A stretch of 64,000 nt of DNA from Melanopsichium pennsylvanicum (GCA_900208305.1 OAPG01000007.1:717001-781000), one strand, 5' to 3'. Shown: positions 46,000 through 56,150, numbered from the stretch's first letter. The notes: generated by a model from the letters alone, not told the origin. Numbers and translations are program-made.

Positions 46000-48900
46000 C
46001 TAATTTTGGGCCTGCGCAATACTTGGTCGGTAACTGTGGAACCGCTCTGCCAGGAAATCGGCAAATGCAGCTGTTGACCTTGGGTCATTAAGACCAACTT
46101 TGAAAGTGGTCACAGAGCCCCCTTCTTGCAGCCTGCGGTCCTGGCGAAGCCGCAATTCCAGCCGCTCCTTAGCCAACCTGAGGTGCGGGCAGCGCAGTAG
46201 GTGGCTTCTGTCGTCGCGTCTGCCACAGTGGTTGCACGCAGTTTCGACACCAGGGACGCGTCTGGAATGCAGGAACACGTTTACGGCCAGATGGCCAGTG
46301 CGGGCTTGTGCAACAAGCGAGGCCTGGCCTCGTCGAAGCTGGTGGTACAGGGTAAAGGCGCGGCCAATCCTGACTGTGTTGATGGCCTTGAGGGCGCTGC
46401 CATGGGGGGACCTATCCCATGACAGCTTCCACGCCTCGAGTGTTCGTTGCACAATGTGCCGTCGCAGCGCAGACTCCTCTGCTTGCTCAGCCGGCATGGG
46501 GAGGGCATTATCAGCTGCCTCCTGGGCAAGCACGTCTGCTTCCTCATTTCCAGCAATGTCATGATGTCCAGGGATCCAAACCAGGGTAACGTTGTGGGCC
46601 AATGCAAGCTCTTGGATGGCTCGTACATCTGGATCGGTAGAAGGGCGTAGGCCAATGGTCACAATTGCCGCCCTGTTGTCGCAGAAAATAAACGAACCTG
46701 AATCCGCAACCCGGTCTTCAAGCGCTGCCCGGATGCCTTTGAGCTCTGCGCGGTAGACTGTGGAGTCCAGACCAATGGCCTCGTGGCGGAAGAGGGACTG
46801 GCCGTCTGCCTGACAGAAGTATGCAAAGGCGGCAACGCCATTCTTGAGTGATCCGTCTGTGTAGACATGTTGCAGTGATGGTATGCACTGTGCGGCAAGG
46901 CCGTAATGTAGGTCGATGGCCTCCTGCTTGCTGGGTGCAACCAAAGTGCGTGGAATGGCCAACATTGGGGCCGGCTTTGTCTCTCTCTTGGTCACGTCGC
47001 TGGCAACAAGTCTGGGCCAGTGACAGACCCACGTCTGAAGGGGCCCCTGGAGCCTCTTGGGCTGAACTCGGACAGCGCGTTGTGTCACCTTGTGGTTGGG
47101 GTGCGAGGATGGGAGTGCAAGCCAGCGGACCAAGCTGAAGCCGGCTGCACGACTGAGTGCCAGTGGGACCGGAGCCAAAGAGGCCTCTACATTGAGTGCA
47201 TCTGTGGATGTGGTAGAAAAACAGCCAGTGATCCGAATGCAGGCAGCTCGCTGGACACGAATGAGGGGTTGGACTAGTGCAGTGGCAGCCCTGGGCTTGT
47301 GCCAAACGGCGCATGCATATGACATGATCGGCCATACGCCCGAGATGTACAGTTGGCGCTGCAGTTGGAATCTGAATCCCCAGGCGCGATTGCCCCACGC
47401 AAGGATGGTACCTAACGCTCTCGTTGCCTTTGCGCTGACTGCAGCCACGTGAGATGTCCAGGAGAGTTTGGGGCCAAAGGTCACGCCTAGGATTTTGAGC
47501 GAAGGAGAATGCGTCAGGCGGAGGCCATCTAGGTCAATGTCACCCAAGCTTGCAGGCGCGTGTCGTGGCGAGAAGATCATATAACCAGACTTTGCCGGAT
47601 CAAAGGCAGCCTCATGGCTTTGGGCCCACTGAAGGGCAGGATCCAGAGCGCGGACAACATTGCGGCGGAGAGTATCGATGGGCCCGGCAACCAGGAGGGT
47701 CTTGTCATCAACCCAGCCAATACTGAGGGTGCGACGCAAGCGTTGGTGTTTGACCATCCCTCGGCTGTAGATCAGCCAAAAGAGTTGCGAAATGGGCGAA
47801 CCTTGAGGGAGGCCAACGTCTACCCTCCGCATTGGGCCAAGGAAGCTGCTTTCAAGTCTGAGCAATGCACGTCTGTCTGCCATGAATGATGTAGCCCAGC
47901 TGATGACTGCGCTTGGGAGTTTGGCCTTGGCCAGAGCGTCGGCAAGAATGCCAGGCTGGACGGCATTGTATGCCCCCTTGACATCAAGTGCCACTAACGC
48001 GCAGTGCAGGCCATTTCGTTGGGAGTGCCTGATGAACTCATGGATGCGGATCAGGGCGTCCTCTGTGCTCCTGCCCGGTCTACCGCCGTAGTGCTCTGCA
48101 GCAATGAGGTTGCTGTTTGTCTCGGCCTCGGCTAGGATACGGCCGGCAACAAGTCCTTCCAGAAGTTTGCCTAGCACAGGGAGCAGACTGATGGGCTGGT
48201 ACGCACCTGCCTTGCTATAGTCACTCTTGTTTGGTTTCCTCAGAATGGCAACAGTTGCAACCTTGAAACAGCGCGGGTGGTGTCCAAAGCGAATGGCGCA
48301 ATCGTTGAAGAAGGCCGTGACAATTGGAACAAAATCCGGCCACAGAGCGGCTAAGACCTTGATCAAGCGCCACGAGATGAGGTCTGGTCCAGGGGCAGAG
48401 CGGAGTTTGGCAGCATTGATCCTCTGTTGAACCTCCGCGGTGGTGAAGGGGAGCCAAGGGGCGGCAGTTGAGGCGGGCAAGGCTTGGGCGTCAGATGGGC
48501 TGGGACGGTTTGGCGGTAGTAGAAATTCGCTGGCAAGTGCGGCCTCTTTATCCTCCAGGCAGGTGGTAAGCATACCGTTTGCCATCTGTAGTGGAGCGAT
48601 CTTGAAAGCAGCCACTCTGTTGTTGCCCAGCTTAGCAAGCTTCCAGAGAGAGCGAGGGTCAGCGACCTCATCCAGGCGTTGGCGAGAGTGTGCACGCTTT
48701 GCAGCCCTGATGCTTTTCTTGTATTTGCGTTGTTGCTCCTTCCATGAGGCGTGCGTACCGGTACCAGCCTGGAATGCTCGCCGTGCTTGGTGAGCAAGTC
48801 TGCGGCCTTCTTTGAGAGAGGGAACGAACCACTCTCTGGTTGCTGGTCCAATCCTGATAGGAGCGGCAAGGGCCTTATAGCCAGTGCGGATGGCATCTGT

Positions 48901-49758
48901 CAGCGCTTCCGCATGGCCGTCAAGGTCATGTAGAGAGGCTGGCGGTCTGTTGCTCTGGGGTTTGGCGTACCAAGCCTGCTGCACAGCGGTGGCAAACGCT
49001 GCCTCGTCCTTTGTTTGCAGGCTGATTGGTGAAGGGGCAGGGGGCATGGGCGACAAGTCAAGGTGGATCTCAACTGCAAAATGGTCTGAACCATGGTCGT
49101 TGTCCAGGCGTGTGATGCTGCGTAATGCGCCTGCAACAGTTGGACAACCAAAAGCAAGGTCAATGGTAGTACACCTGCCTGACGGGCCCAGGAAGGTGCC
49201 AAGGTCGCGCGGGGTTAAAAGGTGCAGGTCTCTTTCAGCCAAAGCGGCCAGGAAGCTATCAACGTGGCGAGATGATGAGGTGGTGTCGCTCTCCCAGGCT
49301 GGGTGGTGCAGATTGAAGTTGCCAAGGACCAGACATGGTTGTGCAATGGTCCCGTGGAGCAAGGTAGCTAAGGGGCTGAGGAGTTCTTGCGACTGGGGAG
49401 AGTTGTAGACAGAAGCGAGGAGAAGCGAGCCGGCCAAGGTGTTGACCTGCAGGCAAAGGATATCCGGATGGTTGAGAGGATGGAGCTGGACATCTGAGGG
49501 AGAGATCAAGTGGTTGGCATATATGATGGTGCGGCGGCGGTTTGGGAGAGGCGCGGAGGGCTGGGCGGCCGGAGCCCAGTTCCAGCTTGTGTTGGCAGGG
49601 TCCCCGTAGAGGCGCCAACGGGGATGGGAGACGGTGTTAGGGAGGGAGGCAAAGGGTTCCTGCAGGCAGAGAAAGTCATACATTTGGATGGCGGGATCGT
49701 TGAGGATGCTGTGCATTACCTCAGGTGATCGGTGAACGTTGAATTGGAGGACTTTCAT
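46000..49758 (-). CDS. LINE ORF2: endonuclease-reverse transcriptase-RNase H (1,252 aa)
   Basis: Polyprotein that nicks the target and copies the element RNA. The N-terminal APE-like endonuclease shows LQFNVHRS, LCLQEPF, GNFNLHHPAW (about residues 146-155) and GSDHFAVEI. The family normally has Asp in GDFN, so the Asn here is notable. The reverse transcriptase shows YQPISLLPVLGKLLEGLV, ALDVKGAYNAV (motif A), LPQGSPISQLFWLIY (motif B) and GWVDDKTLLV (motif C, catalytic Asp-Asp). RNase H follows with VYTDGSLKNG, YRAELKGIRAAL, IFCDNRAAI and GNEEADVLAQ; all four acidic positions are present. A CCHC-like CNHCGRRDDRSHLLRC lies near the C-terminus. ATG start; the ATG overlaps the ORF1 stop in ATGA. 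Confidence 0.95.
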   Translation of the reverse strand: MKVLQFNVHRSPEVMHSILNDPAIQMYDFLCLQEPFASLPNTVSHPRWRLYGDPANTSWNWAPAAQPSAPLPNRRRTIIYANHLISPSDVQLHPLNHPDILCLQVNTLAGSLLLASVYNSPQSQELLSPLATLLHGTIAQPCLVLGNFNLHHPAWESDTTSSSRHVDSFLAALAERDLHLLTPRDLGTFLGPSGRCTTIDLAFGCPTVAGALRSITRLDNDHGSDHFAVEIHLDLSPMPPAPSPISLQTKDEAAFATAVQQAWYAKPQSNRPPASLHDLDGHAEALTDAIRTGYKALAAPIRIGPATREWFVPSLKEGRRLAHQARRAFQAGTGTHASWKEQQRKYKKSIRAAKRAHSRQRLDEVADPRSLWKLAKLGNNRVAAFKIAPLQMANGMLTTCLEDKEAALASEFLLPPNRPSPSDAQALPASTAAPWLPFTTAEVQQRINAAKLRSAPGPDLISWRLIKVLAALWPDFVPIVTAFFNDCAIRFGHHPRCFKVATVAILRKPNKSDYSKAGAYQPISLLPVLGKLLEGLVAGRILAEAETNSNLIAAEHYGGRPGRSTEDALIRIHEFIRHSQRNGLHCALVALDVKGAYNAVQPGILADALAKAKLPSAVISWATSFMADRRALLRLESSFLGPMRRVDVGLPQGSPISQLFWLIYSRGMVKHQRLRRTLSIGWVDDKTLLVAGPIDTLRRNVVRALDPALQWAQSHEAAFDPAKSGYMIFSPRHAPASLGDIDLDGLRLTHSPSLKILGVTFGPKLSWTSHVAAVSAKATRALGTILAWGNRAWGFRFQLQRQLYISGVWPIMSYACAVWHKPRAATALVQPLIRVQRAACIRITGCFSTTSTDALNVEASLAPVPLALSRAAGFSLVRWLALPSSHPNHKVTQRAVRVQPKRLQGPLQTWVCHWPRLVASDVTKRETKPAPMLAIPRTLVAPSKQEAIDLHYGLAAQCIPSLQHVYTDGSLKNGVAAFAYFCQADGQSLFRHEAIGLDSTVYRAELKGIRAALEDRVADSGSFIFCDNRAAIVTIGLRPSTDPDVRAIQELALAHNVTLVWIPGHHDIAGNEEADVLAQEAADNALPMPAEQAEESALRRHIVQRTLEAWKLSWDRSPHGSALKAINTVRIGRAFTLYHQLRRGQASLVAQARTGHLAVNVFLHSRRVPGVETACNHCGRRDDRSHLLRCPHLRLAKERLELRLRQDRRLQEGGSVTTFKVGLNDPRSTAAFADFLAERFHSYRPSIAQAQN

Positions 49759-51038
49759 GCGTATTGCGTTGGGGTGTGGCGGAGGCTGTTGTTGAACTTG
49801 GCCAGGTAAGTTAGTCTAACGCGGCAGAAGTCGCTCATTGCTTCGTGGTTCTCGCCGCAGTTGGGGCAATGCTGGCGCTGGTGCATGCATGAGGTACCAA
49901 GTCCACTGCCTTCGTGCGTGCAGGCGCTACATGCGCGGTGGTCTTTGGTAAGGTGAGGCCTGGAGCAGTGGCCGCAAACAGGCGCTGCTCGACAGTTCTT
50001 TGCAATGTGACCGAAGCGGCAGCACTTGGAGCATTGTTGGGGCCGTCCTAAGGGGGGGCGGTAGGTGTCCACTGTGAGGACCCTATGGTCGAGGCTGAAC
50101 CTCTTGTTCTTAAGGATGTTGTCTCGCACAATCTTGGATTCGGCCTGGAGGACTATGCTTGTGAAGTCCCGAAGGCTCGCCTTCTGAGGTCCTACAAGCC
50201 ACCGTGAGTTGGTGAATTTGACATTGTTGCAGGACTCTAGGTCGGAGACAACCTGGTCCAGGTGCGCAGTGGGGTCGAGCTGGCCCTTGGGCGCAGGGAC
50301 ACCATGTACAACAACGGCAAGGTTAGACAGGAGGGCAGGCTTATTGATCTTTGGGAGGGTGTCGGCGTCCGGGAAGGCTTTGGGAAGCCAGGAGTTGTCC
50401 GCCATCAGGATGGAGTCTGCGCCTTCGCTGGTCTCAAAGATAATGGCAATGTCCTTGCTAGCAAGGCGCACGGTCTCGTGGACCTTGGCGCCTGTGTGGG
50501 CAAGGATCACAGGGCTTACGGCTTCATGTAGGCGCACATTAGAGAGGGCAAAAATAGTATTAGATTCATGGAGGTCTTGACAATTGAGAATGACTCGATG
50601 GTGTGGGGCAAAACGTGCTGTCTTAGGGGTGTTGTGAGTGATGGCGCCGTCTTCTGGTGTGGCGGTGACTCCGGCTCTAGCAATCTGTGCATAGCTCCTT
50701 GTATTCTCCTTGATGATGGCGCCGAGCCCGGAGAGGGACTTAGCGTTGGCATAGCGGACCTCAGAGACAAGGTTGTCGATCTTCTTCTCGAGCGAGGCGT
50801 CTCGTTTAAGAGGTCCAACAAGGGCGGCAATTTGGTCGGCGAAGCGCTCGCATTGAGCTCGGCTCAAAGTCCTTTTGTCGGCAAACAGGGCTCTAAAGGC
50901 TATGACCGCTTGTTCGATGTCCGTGGCTGCTGAGCTGCTGTCGAAAGGGGCCGGAACAAGCGCAGGTAGGGTGTTGTCCACCGGAGGGTCGGGAGGGGGC
51001 GCAACTGGTGCATCGGGGCTGGAACTGGGCTGCATCAT
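49755..51038 (-). CDS. LINE ORF1: gag-like RNA-binding protein (427 aa)
   Basis: Nucleic-acid-binding protein expected to coat the element RNA. The C-terminal part holds three zinc-knuckle motifs: CSKCCRFGHIAKNC (C-x2-C-x4-H-x4-C), CGHCSRPHLTKDH (a variant ending in His) and CPNCGENHEAMSDFC (C-x2-C-x3-H-x6-C). A preceding helical part with KKIDNLVSEVRYANAK may oligomerise. I chose the first ATG of the open frame (51038); another Met follows directly. The TGA stop (49755-49757) overlaps the ORF2 ATG (49756-49758), which suggests ORF2 is translated by termination-coupled reinitiation. Confidence 0.92.
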   Translation of the reverse strand: MMQPSSSPDAPVAPPPDPPVDNTLPALVPAPFDSSSAATDIEQAVIAFRALFADKRTLSRAQCERFADQIAALVGPLKRDASLEKKIDNLVSEVRYANAKSLSGLGAIIKENTRSYAQIARAGVTATPEDGAITHNTPKTARFAPHHRVILNCQDLHESNTIFALSNVRLHEAVSPVILAHTGAKVHETVRLASKDIAIIFETSEGADSILMADNSWLPKAFPDADTLPKINKPALLSNLAVVVHGVPAPKGQLDPTAHLDQVVSDLESCNNVKFTNSRWLVGPQKASLRDFTSIVLQAESKIVRDNILKNKRFSLDHRVLTVDTYRPPLGRPQQCSKCCRFGHIAKNCRAAPVCGHCSRPHLTKDHRACSACTHEGSGLGTSCMHQRQHCPNCGENHEAMSDFCRVRLTYLAKFNNSLRHTPTQYA

Positions 51039-51224
51039 GACCTTGGCTGTATGCGCGACAAAATTCTGCAAATGGTACGAAACTTTGACACAGCACACGG
51101 CCGTGGTGAGGCAGGTGTTTGGTGGTGAATAGAGAGGGGCAAGGGTGGAGAGATAGTGAGAAGATCGTAAGGGAATGGAACCAGCAGGCCAACCAAGGGG
51201 TCGCTACCAAGAATCGGTGATGGT

Positions 51225-51240
51225 TGGTGGGATTCGATTT
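51225..51240. repeat. Target-site duplication, right copy (16 bp)
   Basis: TGGTGGGATTCGATTT, identical to 45115-45130, adjoining the 5' end of the LINE. Confidence 0.95.
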
Positions 51241-51651
51241 GGAAGTTCGGAAATTTATCAAGTTTTGGAATCCGTTCAAAATCCTCTGCACACCATCCTG
51301 ATCGATTCCCTAGTAGTTTCTCTAAAAACCAACATCAAAGGGAACCAGGATGAAGTGGTATGTCTGTTCATCGTCTTGGTTGAAAATTGTAAAGTCAATT
51401 GGGAAGAATGTTGCAGAACAATTCGAAACCTCATCAGCGAAAAAATAAGTCCAAGACACGTACCAAAATTTATTCAACTGGTAAACGAAATTCCAAAAAC
51501 CTTGAACGGTAAAAAAGTCGAAGTTCCAGTCAAAAAAATTTTAAACGGTGCCAGTTTGGATACCATCAACAAGGCGACACTTTTAAACCCGGATAGTTTG
51601 CACCACTTTGTTCTCCTAGGTCAAACGCTAAGGGATCGACTGAAGGCTTGA
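51241..51651 (+). pseudogene. AACS: Acetoacetyl-CoA synthetase, 3' part separated by the LINE
   Basis: This 136-codon remainder continues exactly in frame from residue 600 of the 5' part once the LINE and one target copy are removed. It starts GSSEIYQVLE, completing the ANL motif that begins NPGGIRF, and contains VPKFIQLVNEIPKTLNGKKVEVPVKKIL. That region carries the lysine used for adenylation and ends the C-terminal lid domain. It has no stop or frameshift, so damage is limited to the insertion. On its own it has no promoter or native start. The full enzyme would have been about 736 residues. Confidence 0.92.
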
Positions 51652-51874
51652 TCCAACTCCTTAACATAAGAATGCAATTTTTTCGTTGCCTTGGATGGAA
51701 TCAGTCTCGGAAGAAGCAGATTGTGCAGTCGAGATCACGATCACAGAGCGGACAAGCCAAGTTTTTTTTTTCTTGAAATCTTATCATATCATGTATGTGT
51801 GTTCAGTGTGTGTGTGTGTGTGTGTAAAAATATATCAAAAGAATCAATGCATGATAACAAGTCAGACTACCAAA

Positions 51875-53533
51875 TCAAGCCTTGGGACCAGCAGCGGCGA
51901 CTTCGGCAGAGACGTCATTTGAGTACTTTTCAAAGTTGGTGGTAAACATCTCAGCAAGCTTGTTGACCTCAACCTTGAAAGCAGACTTGTCTGACCAGCT
52001 GGTGGCAGGGTTCAACAAAGTCTCTGGCACGCCCTCAATGGCGGTGGGAATCTGGAGGTTGAAAACGCCAAAGTTTTCAAACTGAGCCTTGGCGAGCGAA
52101 CCGTCGTGGATGGCATCGATGATCTTCCTGGTGTACTTGAGTGGGCAACGTTGACCCACACCAAACTTGCCACCGGCCCAACCTGTGTTGACCAACCACA
52201 CGTCAGCCTTATGCTTCTCCATCCTCTCTGCCAACATCTTGGCGTATACACGCGGGTGGAGAACAATGAAGGGCTGACCATAACAGGTGGAGAAGGTGGG
52301 CGAAGGCTCTTGGATACCATCTTCGGTACCGGGGGTCTTGGAGGTGTAACCAGAGATAAAGTGGTACTGGGCCTGGTTGGCGTTAAGTTTCGAGACGGGG
52401 GGCAGGACACCGTAAGCATCGCAGGTGAGGAAGATGATGTTCTTGGGAGGCGAGTTGGCCATGCAGGGAATCTTTGCGTTGGGAATAAATTCGATTGGGT
52501 ACGAGCAACGCGTGTTCTCGGTGATGACAACGTCGTCATAGTCGACCTCGCGAGTGTTCTTGTCGTACACGACGTTCTCGAGAACGGCACCAAAGCGAAT
52601 GGCGTTGTAGATCTCGGGTTCCTTGGCAGCAGAGAGACCGATGCACTTGGCGTAGCAACCACCCTCAATGTTGAAGACACCCTCGTCGGACCAAACGTGC
52701 TCGTCGTCACCGATGAGCGCGCGCTTGGGATCGGCGGAGAGGGTGGTCTTGCCCGTACCAGAGAGACCAAAGAAGAGCGAAACGTCACCGTCGGGACCCT
52801 CGTTGGCGGAAGAGTGCAAAGAGAGCTGGTTATACTTGACGGGCATGAGGTAGTGCATGACGGAGAAGATACCCTTCTTCATCTCACCGGCGTACTCGGT
52901 ACCGAGGATGACCATCTCGTGACGCTTAAAGTTGACCTCGACCGAAGTGGACGAAGTCATACCGGCGGTGAAACGGTTGGCGGGGAACTGACCGGCGTTG
53001 TAAATGATGAAATCGGGCTCGCCAAAGTGTTCCAACTCGTCGGCGGTGGGTCGGATCAACATGTTGTGCATGAAGAGAGCGTGGTAGGCACGCGAACAAA
53101 TGATTCGGACCTTGAGGCGGTACTTGGGATCCCAGCCTGCGAAACCGTCAAAGACGTAAATGTCGTCACGGGTGTTGAGGTAGTCGATGGCACGTTCACG
53201 GTTGATCTCAAACGTGTGCTCGTCCATCTTGATGTTGACGGGTCCCCACCAGACGTGGTCCTTTGAGGTGTCTTCGTAGACGATACGCTTGTCCTTGGGC
53301 GAACGACCCGTCTTTTTGCCCGAGTAGTTGATCAAGGCACCAGCGGAAGAGATGACGGCACCTTCCTTCTTGATGGCGTCCTCGTAAAGCTGTGCGACGG
53401 AAGCATTGCGCTTGAGGTGGATCTTGTCCATGTCGAAGCCGGCATCGGAGAAGAGCTTAAGCTCGGAGCCGAGCAGCGAGTAGTGAGGATTGTGAGTGGG
53501 AAGCTCATCGTGGTGATTGCCTGGCGAAGTCAT
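51875..53533 (-). CDS. PCK1: Phosphoenolpyruvate carboxykinase (ATP), 552 aa
   Basis: Cytosolic enzyme converting oxaloacetate and ATP to phosphoenolpyruvate, the committed step of gluconeogenesis. ATP-type PEPCK signatures: [10 protein letters not shown] near residue 54, [31 protein letters not shown] (P-loop, about 251-266), [25 protein letters not shown] (metal and substrate residues) and [32 protein letters not shown] lies in the C-terminal lobe. Length matches yeast Pck1 (549 aa). The start is the ATG at 53533; three further in-frame codons upstream lack an ATG. Strong codon bias. It is convergent with the disrupted synthetase, whose 3' part ends 223 bases away. Glucose repression is known in other fungi, but no site was identified here. 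Confidence 0.98.
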   Translation of the reverse strand: MTSPGNHHDELPTHNPHYSLLGSELKLFSDAGFDMDKIHLKRNASVAQLYEDAIKKEGAVISSAGALINYSGKKTGRSPKDKRIVYEDTSKDHVWWGPVNIKMDEHTFEINRERAIDYLNTRDDIYVFDGFAGWDPKYRLKVRIICSRAYHALFMHNMLIRPTADELEHFGEPDFIIYNAGQFPANRFTAGMTSSTSVEVNFKRHEMVILGTEYAGEMKKGIFSVMHYLMPVKYNQLSLHSSANEGPDGDVSLFFGLSGTGKTTLSADPKRALIGDDEHVWSDEGVFNIEGGCYAKCIGLSAAKEPEIYNAIRFGAVLENVVYDKNTREVDYDDVVITENTRCSYPIEFIPNAKIPCMANSPPKNIIFLTCDAYGVLPPVSKLNANQAQYHFISGYTSKTPGTEDGIQEPSPTFSTCYGQPFIVLHPRVYAKMLAERMEKHKADVWLVNTGWAGGKFGVGQRCPLKYTRKIIDAIHDGSLAKAQFENFGVFNLQIPTAIEGVPETLLNPATSWSDKSAFKVEVNKLAEMFTTNFEKYSNDVSAEVAAAGPKA

Positions 53534-53796
53534 TTTGGCCAAGAGCGCTGTCTAGATGTGGTCAAGGTTCGAGGACTGTAGTGTAGATGGTGAAAACGAG
53601 AAATGGAAGAAAGAAATCGAAAAGGATTTGGAAGAACCAGTTCAGGATGAGGAACGGAGGTGGTGTGAAGAGAAAATTGGGTTGTGAAGGAAGGACGACA
53701 AGTAGATATGAATTGATGAGAAGGGCGGAGTTCAAGGGTTAAAGGCGGGGGCAGTGGATAGGGCGAGGAGGAGTGAACAGTTTTCGGCAACACACG

Positions 53797-53851
53797 GAAA
53801 GGGAAAGGGAAAGGGAAAGGGAAAGGGAAAGGGAAAGGGAAAGGGAAAGGG
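53797..53851. repeat. GAAAGG hexanucleotide repeat
   Basis: About nine perfect GGAAAG units in the PCK1 upstream region. Confidence 0.95.
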
Positions 53852-54173
53852 CCGCGATTGAAAGGGACGAAATTGGGCGTTGGGAGAGAGCACAAAAGAG
53901 CGGAGGGAAATCAAGCCGCGAATTGGGTGGAGGCGGAGTAGAGTGTAAGGGACACGCCAATCGGAAGGGCAAAGGCGGGGCAGAGGGTGACAATCCGGCG
54001 AAAGACAAAAGGGAGGAAACAAAAATGCAGTAAATTGTCAGTCTATGTTGAACGGAGCAGCCGACAAGAGGTCATATTGAACTACAGTCATGCAACTCTG
54101 TGCATGGTAGGATCACCACCGACCGACCGACCGACCCATCTCGATTGATTTGTTCCGAGCAAGGGCTGGAGCT

Positions 54174-54212
54174 AGATTTGAAGCTGAGATTTGAAGCTGA
54201 GATTTGAAGTTA
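54174..54212. repeat. Three tandem copies of a 13-bp unit
   Basis: AGATTTGAAGCTG occurs twice exactly and a third time with a changed end. Confidence 0.85.
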
Positions 54213-54420
54213 AGAGCGAGCAGCCGAGAAGGGAAAAGGTGTAGATTCCGTGAACCCGTGACACCTGGCCTGATTCGCCGCGACAAGCGCCCTGCCAGCT
54301 TTAGATTCGCATCCTACATTCGCATCAACCCAATCCGAGCTACACACTCTCAGACGTAGACTGAATATCGCCAGTGATGACGATGAGAGTGGAGAGCAAA
54401 GTGAGCGGGTGGGGTGCAGC

Positions 54421-54465
54421 GTTGCTAGCGTTGCTAGCGTTGCTAGCGTTGCTAGCGTTGCTGGT
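54421..54465. repeat. GTTGCTAGC 9-bp tandem repeat
   Basis: About four perfect units and a partial fifth. Each unit contains the palindrome GCTAGC. Confidence 0.93.
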
Positions 54466-56107
54466 GAGCGTGAAAGGCAGGGGGACGATGACGACAGCAA
54501 CAGAGTCTAGTCACTGGAAACCAAGCTATGAACAGAGAGAATGTGAATAGCCAAAGCATTTACGACGACGCCAAGACAGTAAAGCCAGAAGCTTTGTGCT
54601 GCTGCTACCTACCTGCCAAGAGCAGAGTCGAGACAGCGGACAAGCCAAAATATGCGATTTCGGTTTCAACCTGAAAAAGCCGCCACGGAGCGACAAACAC
54701 AAAGGCGAACCGAACCGGACGAGACAAACCTGAGAGACAAACTTGAGACACAGCAAAAGTGTGGCCTGTGAAATCCTCTGCACTCTCCGCCTCTCCTTGT
54801 ATCCATCGGCTCCAACCAAAGCGGTCAAAGGCGGGGCAGATCGGAAAAGCCGAAACACGCGGTCGGTTATCAAATAACCTGGGAAAAATCAATTTCCCCG
54901 GCCCAAAATAATTCAACTAAACGCGAATTTCCAAGCATATTTTTAAGACGTCGTCTTTGTCTGTTTTTGTCTGTGTTGTGTGTTGTGATCCATCCACCCT
55001 TTTTGTGCCTGAATGCTACCGAATTCCAATCTGTTCGGTTCAAATCGATTCATCACCTTCCAAAGTAGTAGTGTCAGAGAGCATCGCCAATCACACAGAG
55101 CACATTACAAGCTGCACTGCACTTGCGCGATTCTTCCCCACATTTTCTACGCTTTGGCGGATCTTTCCGTTTGCTTTTCCTTCTCCACATTCTCGTGCAT
55201 ACAACTTGCGATCCGTCAACGCAGAGTTCAATATCAAGATTCCATCATGTTGTCCAACATTTCCACGACAGCCCAAAATATGCTCGTACAACACTCACAA
55301 TCATGATTCATGGTCATGATGATCAAGTTCACCTAACCGACCCCGAATCAACATTGAGACAACTGTGATCTAGGGAATTGGATGCAGTTTTACAACACTT
55401 ACGTTAAAGATGCTTGAGAGTCAACGAGACAGGTGAGAGTGGGTGGGTAGTGACAATGTCAAAGCGTGTTGTGATGAAAAACACTAGACCGAAGCTATGT
55501 CGAGATGCGAAAGCCGAGACGGAAAAGGGACAGGATGATGTGCAGGAGAATACATGTAGGGTTAGGGTTGTATATATGCTTTCGCAACACTTGTGTCTTT
55601 GCACACACCGCAGCATAGTCGGAAGCACAACCACAAGAACACCGGAGCATCACGGACGGAGGTGGGCGGCACGTTCGATTTCAGACGTCGGCATCCTAGC
55701 GTTGCCATTCAATATTCCGAATTAGGTGGGCGGGTGGGATCGTGAATGAACTTAGTTGCTGTGTGACTTATCTGTGAAGATAGATGCACAAGCCGCTGGA
55801 CTACAGTCAACAGGGGCAGTCCCCTCATCTCGGCTGCATACACGCACGTAGTCAGTCAGTCAATCAGCCAAAGCCCACGCCTAATTGCATGCAGATCGAC
55901 ATTTTGTTTGACAGTCACGTCAATCAACCCAAAACGTAGCGAGTGGATAAAACCCGAGAGGGCGGTGCGTCGATCTCTACGCCTACTGTACACTTGATAT
56001 TTCAAGACACAGACACAGTCTATCAAAGGGGCTACTAGGGTCATCATGATGCATTATTTTTTCTCCGTCCAAAATTGACACTGCGACGAGGCAAGCCCAA
56101 AAAGTAT

Positions 56108-56150
56108 TGTGTGTGTGTGTGTGTGTGTGAGAAAGAGAGAGAGAGAGAGA
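56108..56150. repeat. GT and GA dinucleotide repeats
   Basis: About ten GT units followed by a GA run. Confidence 0.9.

Larger units (their letters stand above)
45131..51224 (-). mobile_element. Full-length non-LTR (LINE) retrotransposon, Tad1-like, 6.1 kb
   Basis: Lies in reverse orientation to the synthetase it interrupts. From its 5' end (51224) it has a ~186-base leader, ORF1 (gag-like, zinc knuckles), ORF2 (endonuclease, reverse transcriptase, RNase H), a ~0.85-kb 3' region and a 23-base poly(A) tail (T on plus, 45131-45153). It is flanked by a perfect 16-bp duplication. The plus-strand target ends in TTT, which can prime on the poly(A) tail, as target-primed reverse transcription predicts. 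Neither ORF is frameshifted or interrupted. An ORF2-encoded RNase H downstream of the RT and a three-knuckle ORF1 fit the fungal Tad clade; the clade call needs a tree. Base composition is more GC-rich than the host gene around it. Confidence 0.96.

Noticed and set aside
52106..53266. 386-codon plus-strand open frame opposite PCK1
   Set aside because: Mirror of a strongly codon-biased gene; composition is biased and no domain is visible. Similar antisense frames occur opposite NAP1 (8972-9640), RPS2 (20722-21483) and RPS0 (25828-26907).
53797..54465. CRISPR-like array in the clustered repeats upstream of PCK1
   Set aside because: These are contiguous tandem microsatellites with no unique spacers, in a eukaryotic genome.
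54957..55634. Short frames in the PCK1/OST5 gap, including a GTAAGT near 55404
   Set aside because: The only nearby acceptor would make an intron of about 40 bases, and the joined product shows no motif.
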